NCBI GenBank assembly: GCA_021292165.1
Contig: CM037877.1
Span: 309,198,834-309,262,833, forward strand
Reading direction: 5' to 3'
Source of the DNA: Shinisaurus crocodilurus
Taxonomy: Eukaryota > Chordata > Lepidosauria > Squamata > Shinisauridae
DNA length: 64,000 bases
Each line of letters begins with the position of its first letter. Position 1 is the stretch's first letter. The notes below the pieces were generated by a model. That model worked only from the letters and a program-made list of their open reading frames with translations. It had not been told where the DNA came from and ran no database searches. Positions 52,791 through 63,560 of this stretch are shown one piece after another. The position numbers were made by a program, and so were the translations under genes.

Positions 52791-53399
52791 GTGTCGGGTG
52801 GGAGGGGGGCTTTGTCACCGGCTGCCTCTCTGTGGCCTGCTGGTGGGACAAGACCCTCCCTGCTTGGGGAGATGCAGCGGGTGGGTTCAGCCTGGGGTCT
52901 GCTGGATCAGGTTTAAGACCCGGAAGGCGTTTCCCCCATGGCTAAACTGTCAGGAGACCCTTGGTGCTTTCACCGGCATGGTTAGGGGTTTTGGGGGGGG
53001 GGGGGGGAGTTCCCTTCCCTTGCAGCACGTGGCTTGGCTCATTTGCTTGAGCCATCTGCGGGGAAACCTTGCGCAGCGCACCGGGGGCCATGCTGTGGAG
53101 AGGCTTGCCTACGGGAGACCTCGGGAAGGCAGGAGAGGTGGAGCTGAGGACGGAGACGGGATTCCCGGGGACGCCCACAGAGAACAGGAAGAGCCACGCC
53201 CCTATGCAAATGAAGGGGTGGGGCTATGTAGATATGGGGGCGGGGCTAGCTCTCAATCCCCCCCCCCCCATTGCATCGTGTGGCAGCAACTACACAGGCT
53301 GCAATCTCAGGTATGGGGGGGGGAGGCAAAACCGCCGTACGGGGGCGACCACTAGGGCAGAAAACGGGGGCACGGGAGCTCTGCTGCAGGGGACGGCAA
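52791..53399. other. intronic, unassigned
   Basis: G run at 52993-53007, C run at 53261-53269. Nothing recognised. Confidence 0.45.
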
Positions 53400-54577
53400 C
53401 AGTTCGATCCCCTCCGGCTCCTGGACTCCGTGAGCATGGTCCGAAGAGGGGCCCTTGGGCAAGACACCCTCCCCATGGACCTCCTCCTCCCTCGGCGACT
53501 CTCCCTTCTCACCACCACCACCACCGTCACCGTCACCGGCTGCCCTTGCTCCTCCTCCTCCTCCTCCTCCTCTTCCAGAATGTAACTCTTGCAGAGTTAC
53601 AGAATGGGGGACACTTGGCTCAACAATACTACAAGTGAGAAGGATCTTGGAATTGTGGTAGATCACAAACTGAATATGAGCCAGCAATGCGACGTGGCTG
53701 CAAAGAAGGCAAATGCTATTTTGGGCTGCATTAATAGAAGTATAGCTTCCAAATCGCGGGAAGTGATAATTCCCCTTTACTCAGCACTGGTTAGGCCTCA
53801 TCTTGAGTACTGCGTCCAGTTCTGGGCACCTCACTTTAAGAAGGACATAGACAAACTGGAGAGGGTTCAGAGGAGGGCAACAAGGATGATAAAGGGACTG
53901 GAAACAAGGCTCTATGAGGAGAGACTGAAAGAACTGGGCATGTTTAGCCTTCAGAAGAGGAGACTGAGGGGAGATATGATCGCACTCTTCCAGTATTTGA
54001 AGGGATGTCACACAGAGGAGGGCCAGGATCTCTTCTCGGTCATCCCAGTTTGCAGGACACGGAATAATGGGCTCAAGTGACAGGAACCTAGATTCCACCT
54101 AAACATCAGGAAAAATTTCCTGACTGTCAGAGCAATAAGACAATGGAATCAACTACCTAGGGAGGTTGTGGGCTCTCCCACTCTGGAGGCATTCAAGGTG
54201 CAGCTGGACGGCCATCTGTCAGGGATGCTTTGACCTGGATTCCTGCACTGAGCAGGGGGTTGGACTCGATGGCCTTGTAGGCCCCTTCCAACTCTACTTT
54301 TCTATGATTCTATGATTCCTCATCATGGCGGCCACTCGCCTTCTTGACAGGCAGGGCGCCAGGGAGCCAGCGGGCAAACGGCATCTCCCGCTCCTCCTTC
54401 TCACCGCCACCGCCGCCGTTGCCTGGGCCAGAGCGAGAGGCAGCTGAAGAAGCCGGTTGCGATGGCGAGGAGGAGGAGCAGCACCCGGGGGGGGGGGCTC
54501 TTGCCAACGGGCCCCTGCTGGGGTGTGGGCCCCCGGGCAATGCCCAATCATGCCTACCCTTGACACTGGCCCTGCCG
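53400..54577. mobile_element. hAT element split by a CR1 insertion
   Basis: The left part (about 53430-53580: AGGGGCCCTTGGGCAAGACA, TTCTCACCACCACCACC, CACCGGCTGCC) and right part (54318-54577: CTCATCATGGCGGCCACTCG, CCAGGGAGCCAGC, ending GACACTGGCCCTG) match one continuous element at 28006-28347. The CR1 lies exactly between them. The left end is uncertain. Confidence 0.65.
53581..54317 (+). mobile_element. CR1 LINE, 5'-truncated
   Basis: ORF2 C-terminus in frame: [40 protein letters not shown], then a stop at 54078 (TGA where other copies read CTACAG...). It continues to the standard end and the GATTCTATGATTC tail. Confidence 0.93.
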
Positions 54578-55552
54578 AAGGCACGAGAGGCAGTCACATT
54601 GAGAGGGGCCGCCCGAGGATACCCCATGCGCAGCACTGCCTTGAGGTCCGTGACGGAAGAGGCGGGATAATAAATGTGCTACTCACAGGCGTATCGGAGA
54701 TTAAGTCGGTCGGGGAGGGAGGAACACAAGACCTGACCGATGGGGCACAAACCGACCCGGAGGGAGGTTCCCCAGGGCGAGCCCCACTGAAACACGCACG
54801 CGCCCGTTCACGTCACTGGGGGGTCTCCAGGAAGACACTGCTCCTTCTGTGGGGTGAACCTCTTCAGCGGCCTCAAGTCGCCTCGGCCCCGAACGGGCTC
54901 ATCATCAGCACAGAGATATAAATACCTCAGAATGTCCGTGTGAGATCCATCTAGGCCCATGTGCCACAGATGCCCCCCCAGGAGGCCGTGCCCTCTTCTT
55001 TGTGCAGGGCATGCAGAACTCGGGACGTACACCGCCACTGAACACGGAGGCTCTACTCCTGGCGATGACGGTAGATAGCCGTCACAGCTGAAGAGGCCGC
55101 CCCAAACAGCCACCAGCAGCCACTCGTCCCTTTTCGAAGATGCTCGCCTCCACGTGGGTGATCTCGCGCCCACCCCCTCCATCCAGCTTGCTGACTTGAG
55201 CAATGGTCCCGCTATATGGGACCCACGCCCATATCTGCATTTTCACCCCTGAGAGCGAGTTGACCGTTTCTGTGGGGCCCGGTTAGGAAAGGGAGAGCCT
55301 CTTCCCAGGGTCTTTTCTAAGGGACGGTCATCATCAGAAGGCAACTTCCTTCTGCTTACACTTTGCCCCCCCTGCCCTGTTGCAGGTTTTATGTAAAGGG
55401 AAGAGTGTTAATAACAGCGTACGAGAGTTGAGCAGAGAATCTTTTAAAGTTCGGGTTGATTGACGGATTGCCTTAGTTTGCTGGGGCCACGATTATAGTG
55501 GGCATTTTATCGCGGGATTACATTTTAATGTCCTTTAAGACAGTGTACTCTA
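54578..55552. other. intronic, unassigned
   Basis: Nothing recognised. Confidence 0.45.
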
Positions 55553-55622
55553 CGCTGGCTGGGGCATGCTAGGAGTTGTAGGCCAAAAAACATCTGGGGA
55601 CCCAAGGTCGGAGAACACTGAT
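55553..55622 (-). mobile_element. family A MITE, right half
   Basis: ACGCTGGCTGGGGCATGCTA, GGAGTTGTAGGCC, ACCCAAGGTCGGAGAACACT. Confidence 0.75.
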
Positions 55623-55734
55623 CCAGAGACATGGGGGGGGGGGGTTTGATAACAAGGAAACAAAAAAGGATTTTAGCTCAGAACACTACAGATCAAAACC
55701 AGCTGTTAAATTACTTTAGTTCTAAAGTTTAGTT

Positions 55735-55985
55735 TTTATTTATTTTATTTATTTATTTATTATATTTATACCCCGCCTTTTTTCCTGCAAGGAACCCAAG
55801 GCGGCTTACATTATATTATCCTCCTCCTCCTCTCCAGTTTATCCTCACAACAACCCTGTGAGGTAGGTTAGGCTGAGAGTCAGCGACTGGCCCAAAGTCA
55901 CCCAGTGAGTTTCATGGCCGAGCGGGGACTAGAACCCGGATCTCCCGAGTCCCAGTCCAACACCCTAACCACTACGCCACACTTT
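55735..55985 (-). mobile_element. CORE-SINE, antisense
   Basis: (TTTA)n tail, TATACCCCGCCTTTTTTCCT, CTGTGAGGTAGGTTAGGCTG, GAACCCGGATCTCCCGAGTC, CCTAACCACTACGCCACAC. Confidence 0.9.
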
Positions 55986-56329
55986 AGTTCTAAGAAGCGA
56001 GTTAAACAGAAAAGCTTCAGCCAGCCGCCCCAACCTTTACAAAGCGAGGAGGCATCTATTAAGAGAGCAGCGCGTTTCAGAAACTGGCAATAGCACAGCG
56101 CCAACACTCAGCGGCTCAGAGTAAAGAGGAATGGACTCCGCACATGTTCGAAGGCACTCTTGCTTCTCGGGGCTGAACCCTGGCGCTGGGACGGAATGGG
56201 GCTTGGGGAGGTGGGGGGAGGGGAGCTTCTCTGCTCCACAGCGGGGCGCAAACTTTTCTGCCGGGTCCCGGAGCCGCCAGTGCGTGGCGGGCCCTTGACG
56301 GACAGCAGCTCCCGCATTGGAAATCGGTG

Positions 56330-56600
56330 CCGGGTTTTGTTATCAGGGCCAGGCGGGATAAATAGGAAGCTCCAGCAATTGAGGTGACTCGATAAATGCT
56401 TTAACCTTTGACCTCTCCCTCCCAATCCCCCATCGAGCCACGGAACAATTTTCAAAAGCCTCCCAAACTGCAGCCGATGCCGTCCGGGGCTGCCATCAAT
56501 TAGAGCCCTTTGCCTGCAACGGGATTAATGAACATGCCGCTCGATAGGAAATAAAACCCCAGGCAGAGGTTAATGTTGCACTAATTAACTGGGAGGGGGA
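56330..56600. other. repeat-free block with DR1 and TAAT motifs, candidate enhancer
   Basis: TAACCTTTGACCT at 56402-56414 is, reversed, AGGTCA-A-AGGTTA, a DR1 nuclear-receptor site. Further on: CATCAATTAGAGCCC, GGGATTAATGAACATG, GCACTAATTAACTGG. Regulatory role is inference. Confidence 0.35.
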
Positions 56601-56619
56601 GGCCGAAAGGAGCAGGGCG

Positions 56620-56620
<1 letters not shown>

Positions 56621-56668
<48 letters not shown>
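56621..56668 (+). repeat. (CA)n microsatellite
   Basis: About 24 CA units. Confidence 0.97.
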
Positions 56669-56672
<4 letters not shown>

Positions 56673-56770
56673 CAGGAACTGTTTATAAAGAAACAAGCTC
56701 CAGGAGAAAGATGCTGGCAAAGGCCCTTATTGTGGAGGTCTCCCATATTCACCTTGGGGTTGCCTTAAAT

Positions 56771-56897
56771 CAGCTTTCTCCAACCTGTCCGCCCCTCCTG
56801 GCGTGCTGGACTATGCCCCCCTCCAATCACGCTGGCTGGGCATGATGGGAAGTGTAGTCAGACACATCTAGAGGGTCCCAGGTTCTGGGAAAGGCTG
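56771..56897. mobile_element. foldback MITE, family C, exact target duplication
   Basis: CAGCTTTCTCCAACCTGTCC to GGTTCTGGGAAAGGCTG. Flanks are CCTTAAAT on both sides (56763-56770, 56898-56905): exact 8 bp, central TA. Confidence 0.92.
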
Positions 56898-56905
56898 CCT
56901 TAAAT

Positions 56906-57856
56906 ACAGATTGGGAGAAACGGGTCTTCAGGTTTCCGCCCGTTTTCTCGACATGAGGCAGGACCCTCAGGTGCCACCCTGTAGAACACCTCCCATCCCC
57001 CCTGACGTCAGTGTTTGTTTTTCTCGCGCCGGAGGGCAAATTTCAGAATAGGAATTATTCTGTGGCGCGGGGAGGGGGGGGTTTCACGGCACTGCTTTTG
57101 CGTGCGCGTTCCCTATCTCCCGCAGGCAGCGCGATTCCTTGTCCCCAGCAGCCAGGCTGAGCAGGAGTGCTTCTTCCCCGCAATTTAAATGGCGGGGGGG
57201 GGGGAGAGCGAGGGAGCGGCACGTTTTCCACATTGCCCCTGAAAGGGAACCCCTCCACCCCTTTGCGTGCCCTGATGCCCAGGCTGGAGCTGGGCGTAGA
57301 GAGAGAGGCAGGCCGGCTGGGGTCCCCTCTCCCCCCCCCCCGCTCTGCACGCAAAGAGGGAGAAGCGGCTCTCGCCTCCTGCCGGCAGGGGTGGGCTGGG
57401 GGGGGGTCCCCCTTTCCCCCTCCCAAGCTGAGGGGGAAGCGGAGAGATGTGATGCTTCTTGGCTTGCGGCACTGGGGTGGGGGTGCTCTCGGCGACCCAG
57501 GAGGGGAGAAGATCAAACGCAAGGCCTTTGCTTTCCCCTTCGGTGGCTGGAGCCAGGCAAACGTGGTTTCGTGCCCTCGTGTGCAGAGTTTCCCCCCCGC
57601 CCGAAATGTGGCAGCTTCACGTCACCCCGAGGGACTGGAGGCCGCCACAAATGCCAGCCCTTCCCCCCACACACACACGCACACACATGCTGAGGCCAGC
57701 AGAATGCTCCACGGATGCTTGGGCTTCGCGGTTTCGATGTTGCGGTCATTTGAGTGGTGTAAGACTTACTGCTTCTTCCACACCCAAGAAGCACCCAGTC
57801 TGCCTCGAGCCCCCCCCCCCCCGGGTCAACGCCAACGTCCCCTGGGAGGACTTGTT
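56906..57856. other. intronic, GC-rich, unassigned
   Basis: Several C and G runs. Long open frames here (up to 300 codons, one running into the CR1) reflect GC content and show no domain. Confidence 0.4.
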
Positions 57857-58158
57857 AGCAAAGATCTCTTCTCGTTCATCCCAGTTTGCAGGACACGGAA
57901 TAATGGGCTCAAGTTACAGGAACCCAGATTCCACCTAAACATCAGGAAACATTTCCTGACTGTCAGAGCAATAAGACAATGGAATCAACTACCTAGGGAG
58001 GTGGTGGGCTCTCCCACTCTGGAGGCATTCAAGGTGCGGCTGGACAGACATCTGTCAGGGATGCTTTGACCTGGATTCCTGCATTGAGCAGGGGGTTGGA
58101 CTCGATAGCCTTATAGGCCCCTTCCAACTCTACTTTTCTATGATTCTATGATTCTATG
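57857..58158 (+). mobile_element. CR1 LINE 3' end
   Basis: CGTTCATCCCAGTTTGCAGG, AACATCAGGAAACATTTCCT, then the tail GATTCTATGATTCTATGA. 150 bp downstream of the first visible ARID3C exon on that strand. Confidence 0.92.
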
Positions 58159-58311
58159 ACTGAGGCCAGTGGTCCCAGGCCAGCCGGAGAAAGGACCCGC
58201 ACCTAGGTTGCTGAGCGCAGCAGCCCGAAGCCACTCGGCACCACCACTCAGCACCAGCCCAGCCCATCTCCTCTTTCTCCCCATTGGACCGTGGTGGGTC
58301 GGCTGACTCAC

Positions 58312-58384
58312 CTCTCTTCTGCATGAAGCCAAACAAATCGTCCAGGAACTCTTTGCGCTTGGGGTCACCGTCCAGTTCATAGAG
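58312..58384 (-). CDS. ARID3C: ARID3C exon, start of ARID domain
   Basis: Acceptor CCTGCAG precedes CTC TAT GAA at 58384; donor G|GTGAGT at 58312/58311. Encodes LYELDGDPKRKEFLDDLFGF followed by MQKR and one base of Gly. This is the first ARID helix and, in ARID3 proteins, follows an EQFKQ segment in the exon before. The TPVNRIP continuation lies 20 kb away at 37817 and joins in phase. No exon with the EQFKQ end or an acidic N-terminus was found between 58385 and 64000, so the start codon and promoter lie outside. Confidence 0.95.
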
Positions 58385-59052
58385 CTGCAGGTGGGAAAGA
58401 AGAAGGAAGGGTATTAGCAGGGCTCCAGGAAACCCTCCTGGGGGCCGATAGATACGCCCTGACCCCCAAGGCTGACCCAAAGGTCCCAGAAGGCCAACTG
58501 CGGTTGTGCTGATGGAAGGGGAACAGGTGGTACATCCCTGTATCCTTGGAGAATTTGGAGTGGGTGGGTGGGTGGGTTGCAGCACCATAATCCGCATCAG
58601 GTCTTCCCCAAAACGTAATCTGGACCCCACCCCTTTTATATATGGTAACAGGCGAGTTATGTCCAGGGCTGTGTCGATTCCACAAAAGCACGGGGAAAGC
58701 CCAGACTGTGGTTCTGGGGGCAGAATTCAGCCAACTTCATCATTCTTTGGGGTGGGGTGGGTTGTGGAATCAGGATTCTAGCCCTAATATGCTTGCAAGT
58801 GTCCAAGTGACAACCTGCTCAGAAGCCCGAGGAAATGCTGGCCAAGATTTCGGAGGGAGGGCTGCACCGCATTACCTGCACCACTAGTTAAAACCAGGAT
58901 ACACCGTGCGACGCGGGAGGCGTCACAAAATAAGAGAAATGTTTGCAGAAATCTTGCGGCTGACACAATTCAGCCTTTTCCTGACACAGAATAATTTGGG
59001 AAGAGTTGGTGGTGGTGGTGGTGGTGAAATGCGACGTGCCCGTACTGTCTCT
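58385..59052. other. 5' intron, unassigned
   Basis: (GGTG)n-like stretch at 58560-58576 and (GGT)n at 59008-59026. No exon. Confidence 0.5.
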
Positions 59053-59167
59053 CAGCCTTCCCCAACCTGGGGCCCTCCAGATGTGCTGGACTACAGCTCC
59101 CAGCATCTGGGGGATGCTGGGACTTGTGGTCCAACACATCTGGAGGGCCCCAGGCTGGGGAAGGGTG
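59053..59167. mobile_element. foldback MITE, family C
   Basis: CAGCCTTCCCCAACCTGGGG, GCTGGACTACAGCTCCCAGC, mirror GGGACTTGTGGTCCAACACA, CCCCAGGCTGGGGAAGG. Confidence 0.82.
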
Positions 59168-61851
59168 CTCCCCCGTACAGCCGTCACAACCAGCTGCTGC
59201 CCCCACCTCAGTCCTCCCGGGGCCTGCAGAATCCTCCAGTGGCTCCCACACACACACATCCACTACCACCCCTCGGCGCTCCGGGCCAACCCGCCACAAA
59301 GTTGGCCCCACTGATTCCGCTGCCACCAGCAAAGCACTCGCATCCGAGCGAGCATCAGCCTCCCAGAAACAGGAGCTTCACCTGTAGGCCCCCAAACGCA
59401 CCGTGCGCGGCGACAGATCCATCGATCGGTCGATCTTTAAACAGGGGCACCTCCAACTGGTCCTGCCTGGGAGGGGGGCTCCCCCCACCCTTCCCTTGCA
59501 GCTCCCCCCCTTCCTCCCAGAGGGGGGATCCATCCGTTCCCCCACAAGAACGGCTCCCCACCCCCTTTGCCTCCCCCGTTTGCCGTTCCGGCTGGGCCCG
59601 TGCCGTGTGCCCCAAGGAGCACCTCATGCACTCCGCCCAACCGACACGACGCGGGCGTGAGATCCACGGGGCGCTCCGTCCGTACAATTGGCTCTTCCCA
59701 GCCCGGACGACGGAGGCAAGCAGCCCACCGCGCCCCGAGGAGCCGCAGCCGCCCCTCCCGGCCCTCCACAGCAGCGACCTTTCACCTTTGCGCGGGTGGA
59801 AGAAATAAATATTTGATGGCACTCAAGAGATCTCTGTTGGGCCCGGCTTGACACCTGTAGGGATTTCCTTCCGCCTCCTCTCTTACATCAGGGCAATTAG
59901 CAAGATGGGGACAGCCACCTACTGACCTCCGACCTCTATTATCCAGGCTCCAGCAGAGTAAAATTGACGGGGAGGGGGGGGGGCTCTGCTGGCCCCCTCT
60001 CCGCTTCACCAGAGTTTGTGTCTTCCTGCCCCCTGGCAACGAAACCCGGGCGGTGGGGAAGGCCCCTCTGATCTGAGACTTGAAACACAGCAACTGCGAC
60101 GGTTATCACTAATCTCTGGGGCAGGTTTGTTCTCCTTGGAAACGTTTCCGTCGGGTTCAGTCGCGGGAACCACACTCAGGGGGTCCAAACTGACCGCTGC
60201 CGGAACCACGCGCTGCTTGTAAAAGAGCGGCTCCCGGAGTGGCAGTTTTGCAGCTCTGAACCCACCACGAGAAGCAGGAGCAGCGACGCCGTGCGCCAGC
60301 CCCCGCCTGGCCTCCGCAGCTGCAGCGCGCGAGCCCAGAGGCCGGCACCGCGGGCAGAATTCGGCACCTGGGGAATCCCCACTTCCGCTTTTACAAAAGC
60401 CAAGTTTCTAGAGCTTAAGGCTGCAAAAGGAGCCCGGAGCTGTGCTTGACGACCCTGGGAGATGGAGCTGACCAGGACTCCCGGCTGCCAGGCCTTCGCT
60501 GCCCCTCCCCATGACGGGCCAAAAGGGGAATAAATGACACAAGATAAACGGATACAGGCAAATCCCCTAGATGTCCCTAATGTGCACATAAAAGGCAGAT
60601 TCCGCTTTTGGGAGACAACAGGATTTGGCTGGGCACCGCAGAGAAGCTCCGCTTCCTCCTTTTCTTTTAAACTAGCAAATGGGAACCGGCTTTGCAGGGG
60701 TGGGGGTTGCCCTTGGTTTGAAACAGGGAGGGCTGCAAGCAGACTTGGACACATGGTGCCGCCCCGTCTGAGTGAAGGCATGCCCCCCCCGGCACCCCTG
60801 GGCACGGCCCCTGCCATGGTAGCCCCCTGAGGGAGGGGTCTGTGCACTCCCTATTCCTGAGTGGGGGGCTAAACCACACTCGGCAGCGGGGAGGGGGCAG
60901 ACATAGAACGCCGTGCCTCGGCCTGCGAGGAATCTCCCCGGGGTTCAAACCGTATGCATGGACTGCAAAAGCATGTGCTGGTTAGGGAAGCCTGCCCCTA
61001 GTGGCTGAAGGTGTACTGCAGGTTTCAACCACCTGGACATGTTGGGCGCATTTAAATTAATTAAAATTCATTAACGGGTTCCGAGGTGCACACCCCCAGG
61101 GTCCCCTTCGTATGCATGCGAAGTTTCAGGGGTCTAGGTTTCACGGTCTTGGCACTATGGGACAGACAGACAGACGCCCTCTTTTATTATTATAGATGAG
61201 AGATCTGGTCCTGGTTACGCGGCATCTTTCTTCCAAAGAGGTCCATCCTGCGGTTAATCGGTAGGCCTAGTGCTTGGATGCCCAGCCTTGCAGGCCCCGT
61301 TCGCCTGCCATTTCCACCTGCATTCGCCCCCTGCCTTTCACGGGGTGGAGGGGATGACGCCTTCTGGGACGAAGTGAGTTGGGCCATCGTCGTGGCGGAC
61401 CTGTTCCGGGGGTCCCACAGGCCTGGAAGTGGGACCCCCGGACCCTGCATTCTCCGGGGACTGCTCCTGCACCACTAGCCGGAAGCAAGGGGCACCGGCC
61501 TGGAAGCGCGGCTCCTCTGTGGCCACCTCACTCTCCCTGCTCAATCCCACTGATCACGATTGGCCCCAATCCCTTCCCCCTTCCCCAGGCCTGTCCATCT
61601 CGTCTACTCTGTACGCCCCCCCCCCCGGCCTAAGACTGTGGTTGCTTCCAGGCTAGGTTTTGATCGCGCCATCGCGCTGCCTCACACACGGAATTTTACG
61701 GGGGAGCCCTCTCCCGTGCGTGAAGGAGAGAGAGAGAGAGAGAAGACAGAATAGCCGCACGGCGCCTTCTCGTCCGCCGCCCTAGCAGCCCTCCAACTGG
61801 ACGCACCCCGTGTCACATCTGTGCAGCACCTAGCGCGCCCTTAGCGTGAAC
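59168..61851. other. 5' intron, GC-rich and repeat-poor
   Basis: CpG-containing at 59400-59780 and 60150-60400, but no initiating exon on either strand. 60950-61200 ends with CACTATGGGACAGACAGACA, GACGCCC and TTTTATTATTATAGATGAG, which looks like the 3' tail of an unnamed retroelement. (GA)n at 61725-61742. Confidence 0.4.
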
Positions 61852-61936
61852 CAGCAGCCTTCTCCAACCTGGCTGGGGGTGATGGGAGTTGGCAGCAGTC
61901 CAACACATCTGGCGGGCACCAGGTTGGAGAAGGCTG
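61852..61936. mobile_element. family C MITE, internally deleted
   Basis: CAGCAGCCTTCTCCAACCTG to CAGGTTGGAGAAGGCTG. Flanks GCGTGAAC and ACGTAAAC, 6/8. Confidence 0.7.
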
Positions 61937-62422
61937 ACGTAAACAAACAGTTTGGCGGAGGCAGCAACAGAAACAACGGCAGTGGCTTTTGTGCCATTTC
62001 TCACAAGGGAAATGCCCTTGGCCTGGCCAGGGCTGCCGGCCGGGCTGCCCCCCCCCCCTGCCTTCCCTCAGTCGGGCGCTCCCCAGATCTTCAAAACTGC
62101 CAGCAAATCACATTCCGGAGTGCAAAGGAAGTTGCAAGCGGCTCAGCCGCCAAGTTAGCCGGACGCATCTCATTAGATCAGAATCTGCGGCCGAAGCTGT
62201 CACCTCGGCGGCTTGGCACGACTCGTGGGGAACGGGCACCTGGCCAGCTGGAGAAAAGCCAGGCGGTGGACTGCCGCTTTCATCGTTCACCCTTCCGCTG
62301 GCCTCTCTCCCCTCTCTCCGCAACCTCCTCCCGCCGGCTGCCTTCCAGATGATTTCCGTGAGTCCCGTGAGCCCCAGCCATCATTGACAATGGTCAGTGG
62401 TGGAGCGTAGGAAACCGTCTTT
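61937..62422. other. 5' intron, unassigned
   Basis: Nothing recognised. Confidence 0.45.
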
Positions 62423-62566
62423 AAGGCACAATGATCCCATGCACGTTGAGGCAGAAAGAAGTCCTACAACTCCCAGCAGCCCTTCAGACAGCCGTGCTGG
62501 CTGGGGCATGCTGGGAATTATGGGACGTTTTTCTGTCCAAACATGCATAGGGATTGCGCCCTTACA
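62423..62566. mobile_element. foldback MITE, family B
   Basis: TTAAGGCACAATGATCCCAT, GAGGCAGAAAGAAGTCCTAC, mirror GGGAATTATGGGACGTTTTT, CTGTCCAAACATGCATAGGG, ATTGCGCCCTTA. Confidence 0.82.
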
Positions 62567-62740
62567 CCGAGTCAGATCCTTGGTCCATCTGGACCAGTGC
62601 TGTCGACGACACTATCAGCGGCAGCTCTCCAGGGTTTCTGGCAGGAGTCTTCCCTGTCCGACACGGGGATGCCAGGAACTGAACCCTGGGACCTTCTCCG
62701 TGCACAGCCGGGGCTCTACCCCTGAGCTACAGCATGGGAG
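62567..62740 (-). mobile_element. tRNA-derived SINE, antisense
   Basis: ACCGAGTCAGATCCTTGGTC, CAGCTCTCCAGGGTTTCTGG, CCAGGAACTGAACCCTGGG (box B reverse), GGGCTCTACCCCTGAGCTAC (box A reverse). Confidence 0.8.
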
Positions 62741-63025
62741 CTGTGGTCCAGAAACATCTGGAGGGCCGCATGGCAGGGGCCTCGGCTGCCGACCGCACTA
62801 AATGAGGCAAGTTCAGAGCAGCACTGGCAACGGTCAAAAGCCTTCTGACGGAAAGGACAGGGTGGCATTGCTCACGGGTCACACCGTGGGATGGGGGTGG
62901 GTGGGTGTCTAATGCCCCCCGTGAAGCAAATGACAGAGCTTTAAGCAAGTGTTCCCTGCCAATAATATCAGGGGACCCGGAACACGGACAAGGTTAGAAA
63001 AAAAGCCCCGTGAAAACACCTTGAA
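62741..63025. other. 5' intron, unassigned
   Basis: Nothing recognised. Confidence 0.45.
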
Positions 63026-63100
63026 CAAATCAAATATTTATTTCATTTCATTTCTATACTGCCCCACAGCCGAAGCTCTCTGGGCGGTTCACAAGGATGG
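63026..63100 (-). mobile_element. L2-type 3' end, antisense
   Basis: ATATTTATTTCATTTCATTT, CTATACTGCCCCACAGCCG, AGCTCTCTGGGCGGTTCACA. Confidence 0.75.
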
Positions 63101-63113
63101 AGCAGGTCTATAG

Positions 63114-63242
63114 CAGCTTTCCCCGGCCTTCCAGATGTTTTGGACTACAACGCCTAGCATCCTTAACACTTGGCCATGCTGGCTGGGGCTGGTGGGAGTT
63201 GTAGTCCAAAGCGCCTGGAAGGCACCAGGTTGGAGAAGACTG
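63114..63242. mobile_element. foldback MITE, family C
   Basis: CAGCTTTCCCCGGCCTTCCA, TTGGACTACAACGCCTAGCA, mirror GGGAGTTGTAGTCCAAAGCG, CCAGGTTGGAGAAGACTG. Flanks GTCTATAG and GTGTATAC, 6/8 with central TA. Confidence 0.85.
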
Positions 63243-63346
63243 GTGTATACATGCACTCTGACATGTCACCGATAAAAACGAGGACATGTTTGTGACGTCC
63301 CTATATCTTATAGTGACCCGCCACTCCCTATGCTGGAAGAGGCTAG

Positions 63347-63560
63347 GGAGGGGCCACACCTCAGTGGCAGAGCCCCCGCGTTGCATGCAGAAGGTCCCAG
63401 GTTCGATCCCCGGCGGCATCTCCAGGCAAGGCAGGAAAGACTCCTGCCTGAAACCCTGGAGCGCTGCTCCTAGTCCGTGTCTAGGAGACACAGTGTTGTG
63501 TCGACAACACTGGGCTAGAGGCACCAAGGGCATGGCTCAGTACCGGCAGCTACCTGTGTC
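63347..63560 (+). mobile_element. tRNA-derived SINE
   Basis: Box A CACACCTCAGTGGCAGAGC, box B GGTCCCAGGTTCGATCCCC, body CTGCCTGAAACCCTGGAGCG, tail CATGGCTCAGTACCGGCAGC. Confidence 0.85.

Noticed and set aside
30792..58384. ARID3A or ARID3B instead of ARID3C
   Set aside because: The ARID core is compatible with all three, but GISSINM, EINGVVYTGVLFARR and SSPGELQAAIDSN fit ARID3C best from memory. A tree would settle it.
58906..59808. 300-codon plus-strand frame, and similar long frames at 30252-31061 and 57167-58069
   Set aside because: GC-rich shadow frames with no domain. They run across a MITE, a CR1 end or known ARID3C exons on the other strand.
59400..60400. CpG-containing region as ARID3C promoter and first exon
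   Set aside because: No minus-strand exon with an EQFKQ-type end plus donor, and no acidic N-terminal stretch. CpG content alone is not enough.
63347..63430. tRNA gene
   Set aside because: Boxes A and B are present but the body continues into SINE sequence found in many copies, and no cloverleaf acceptor stem closes.
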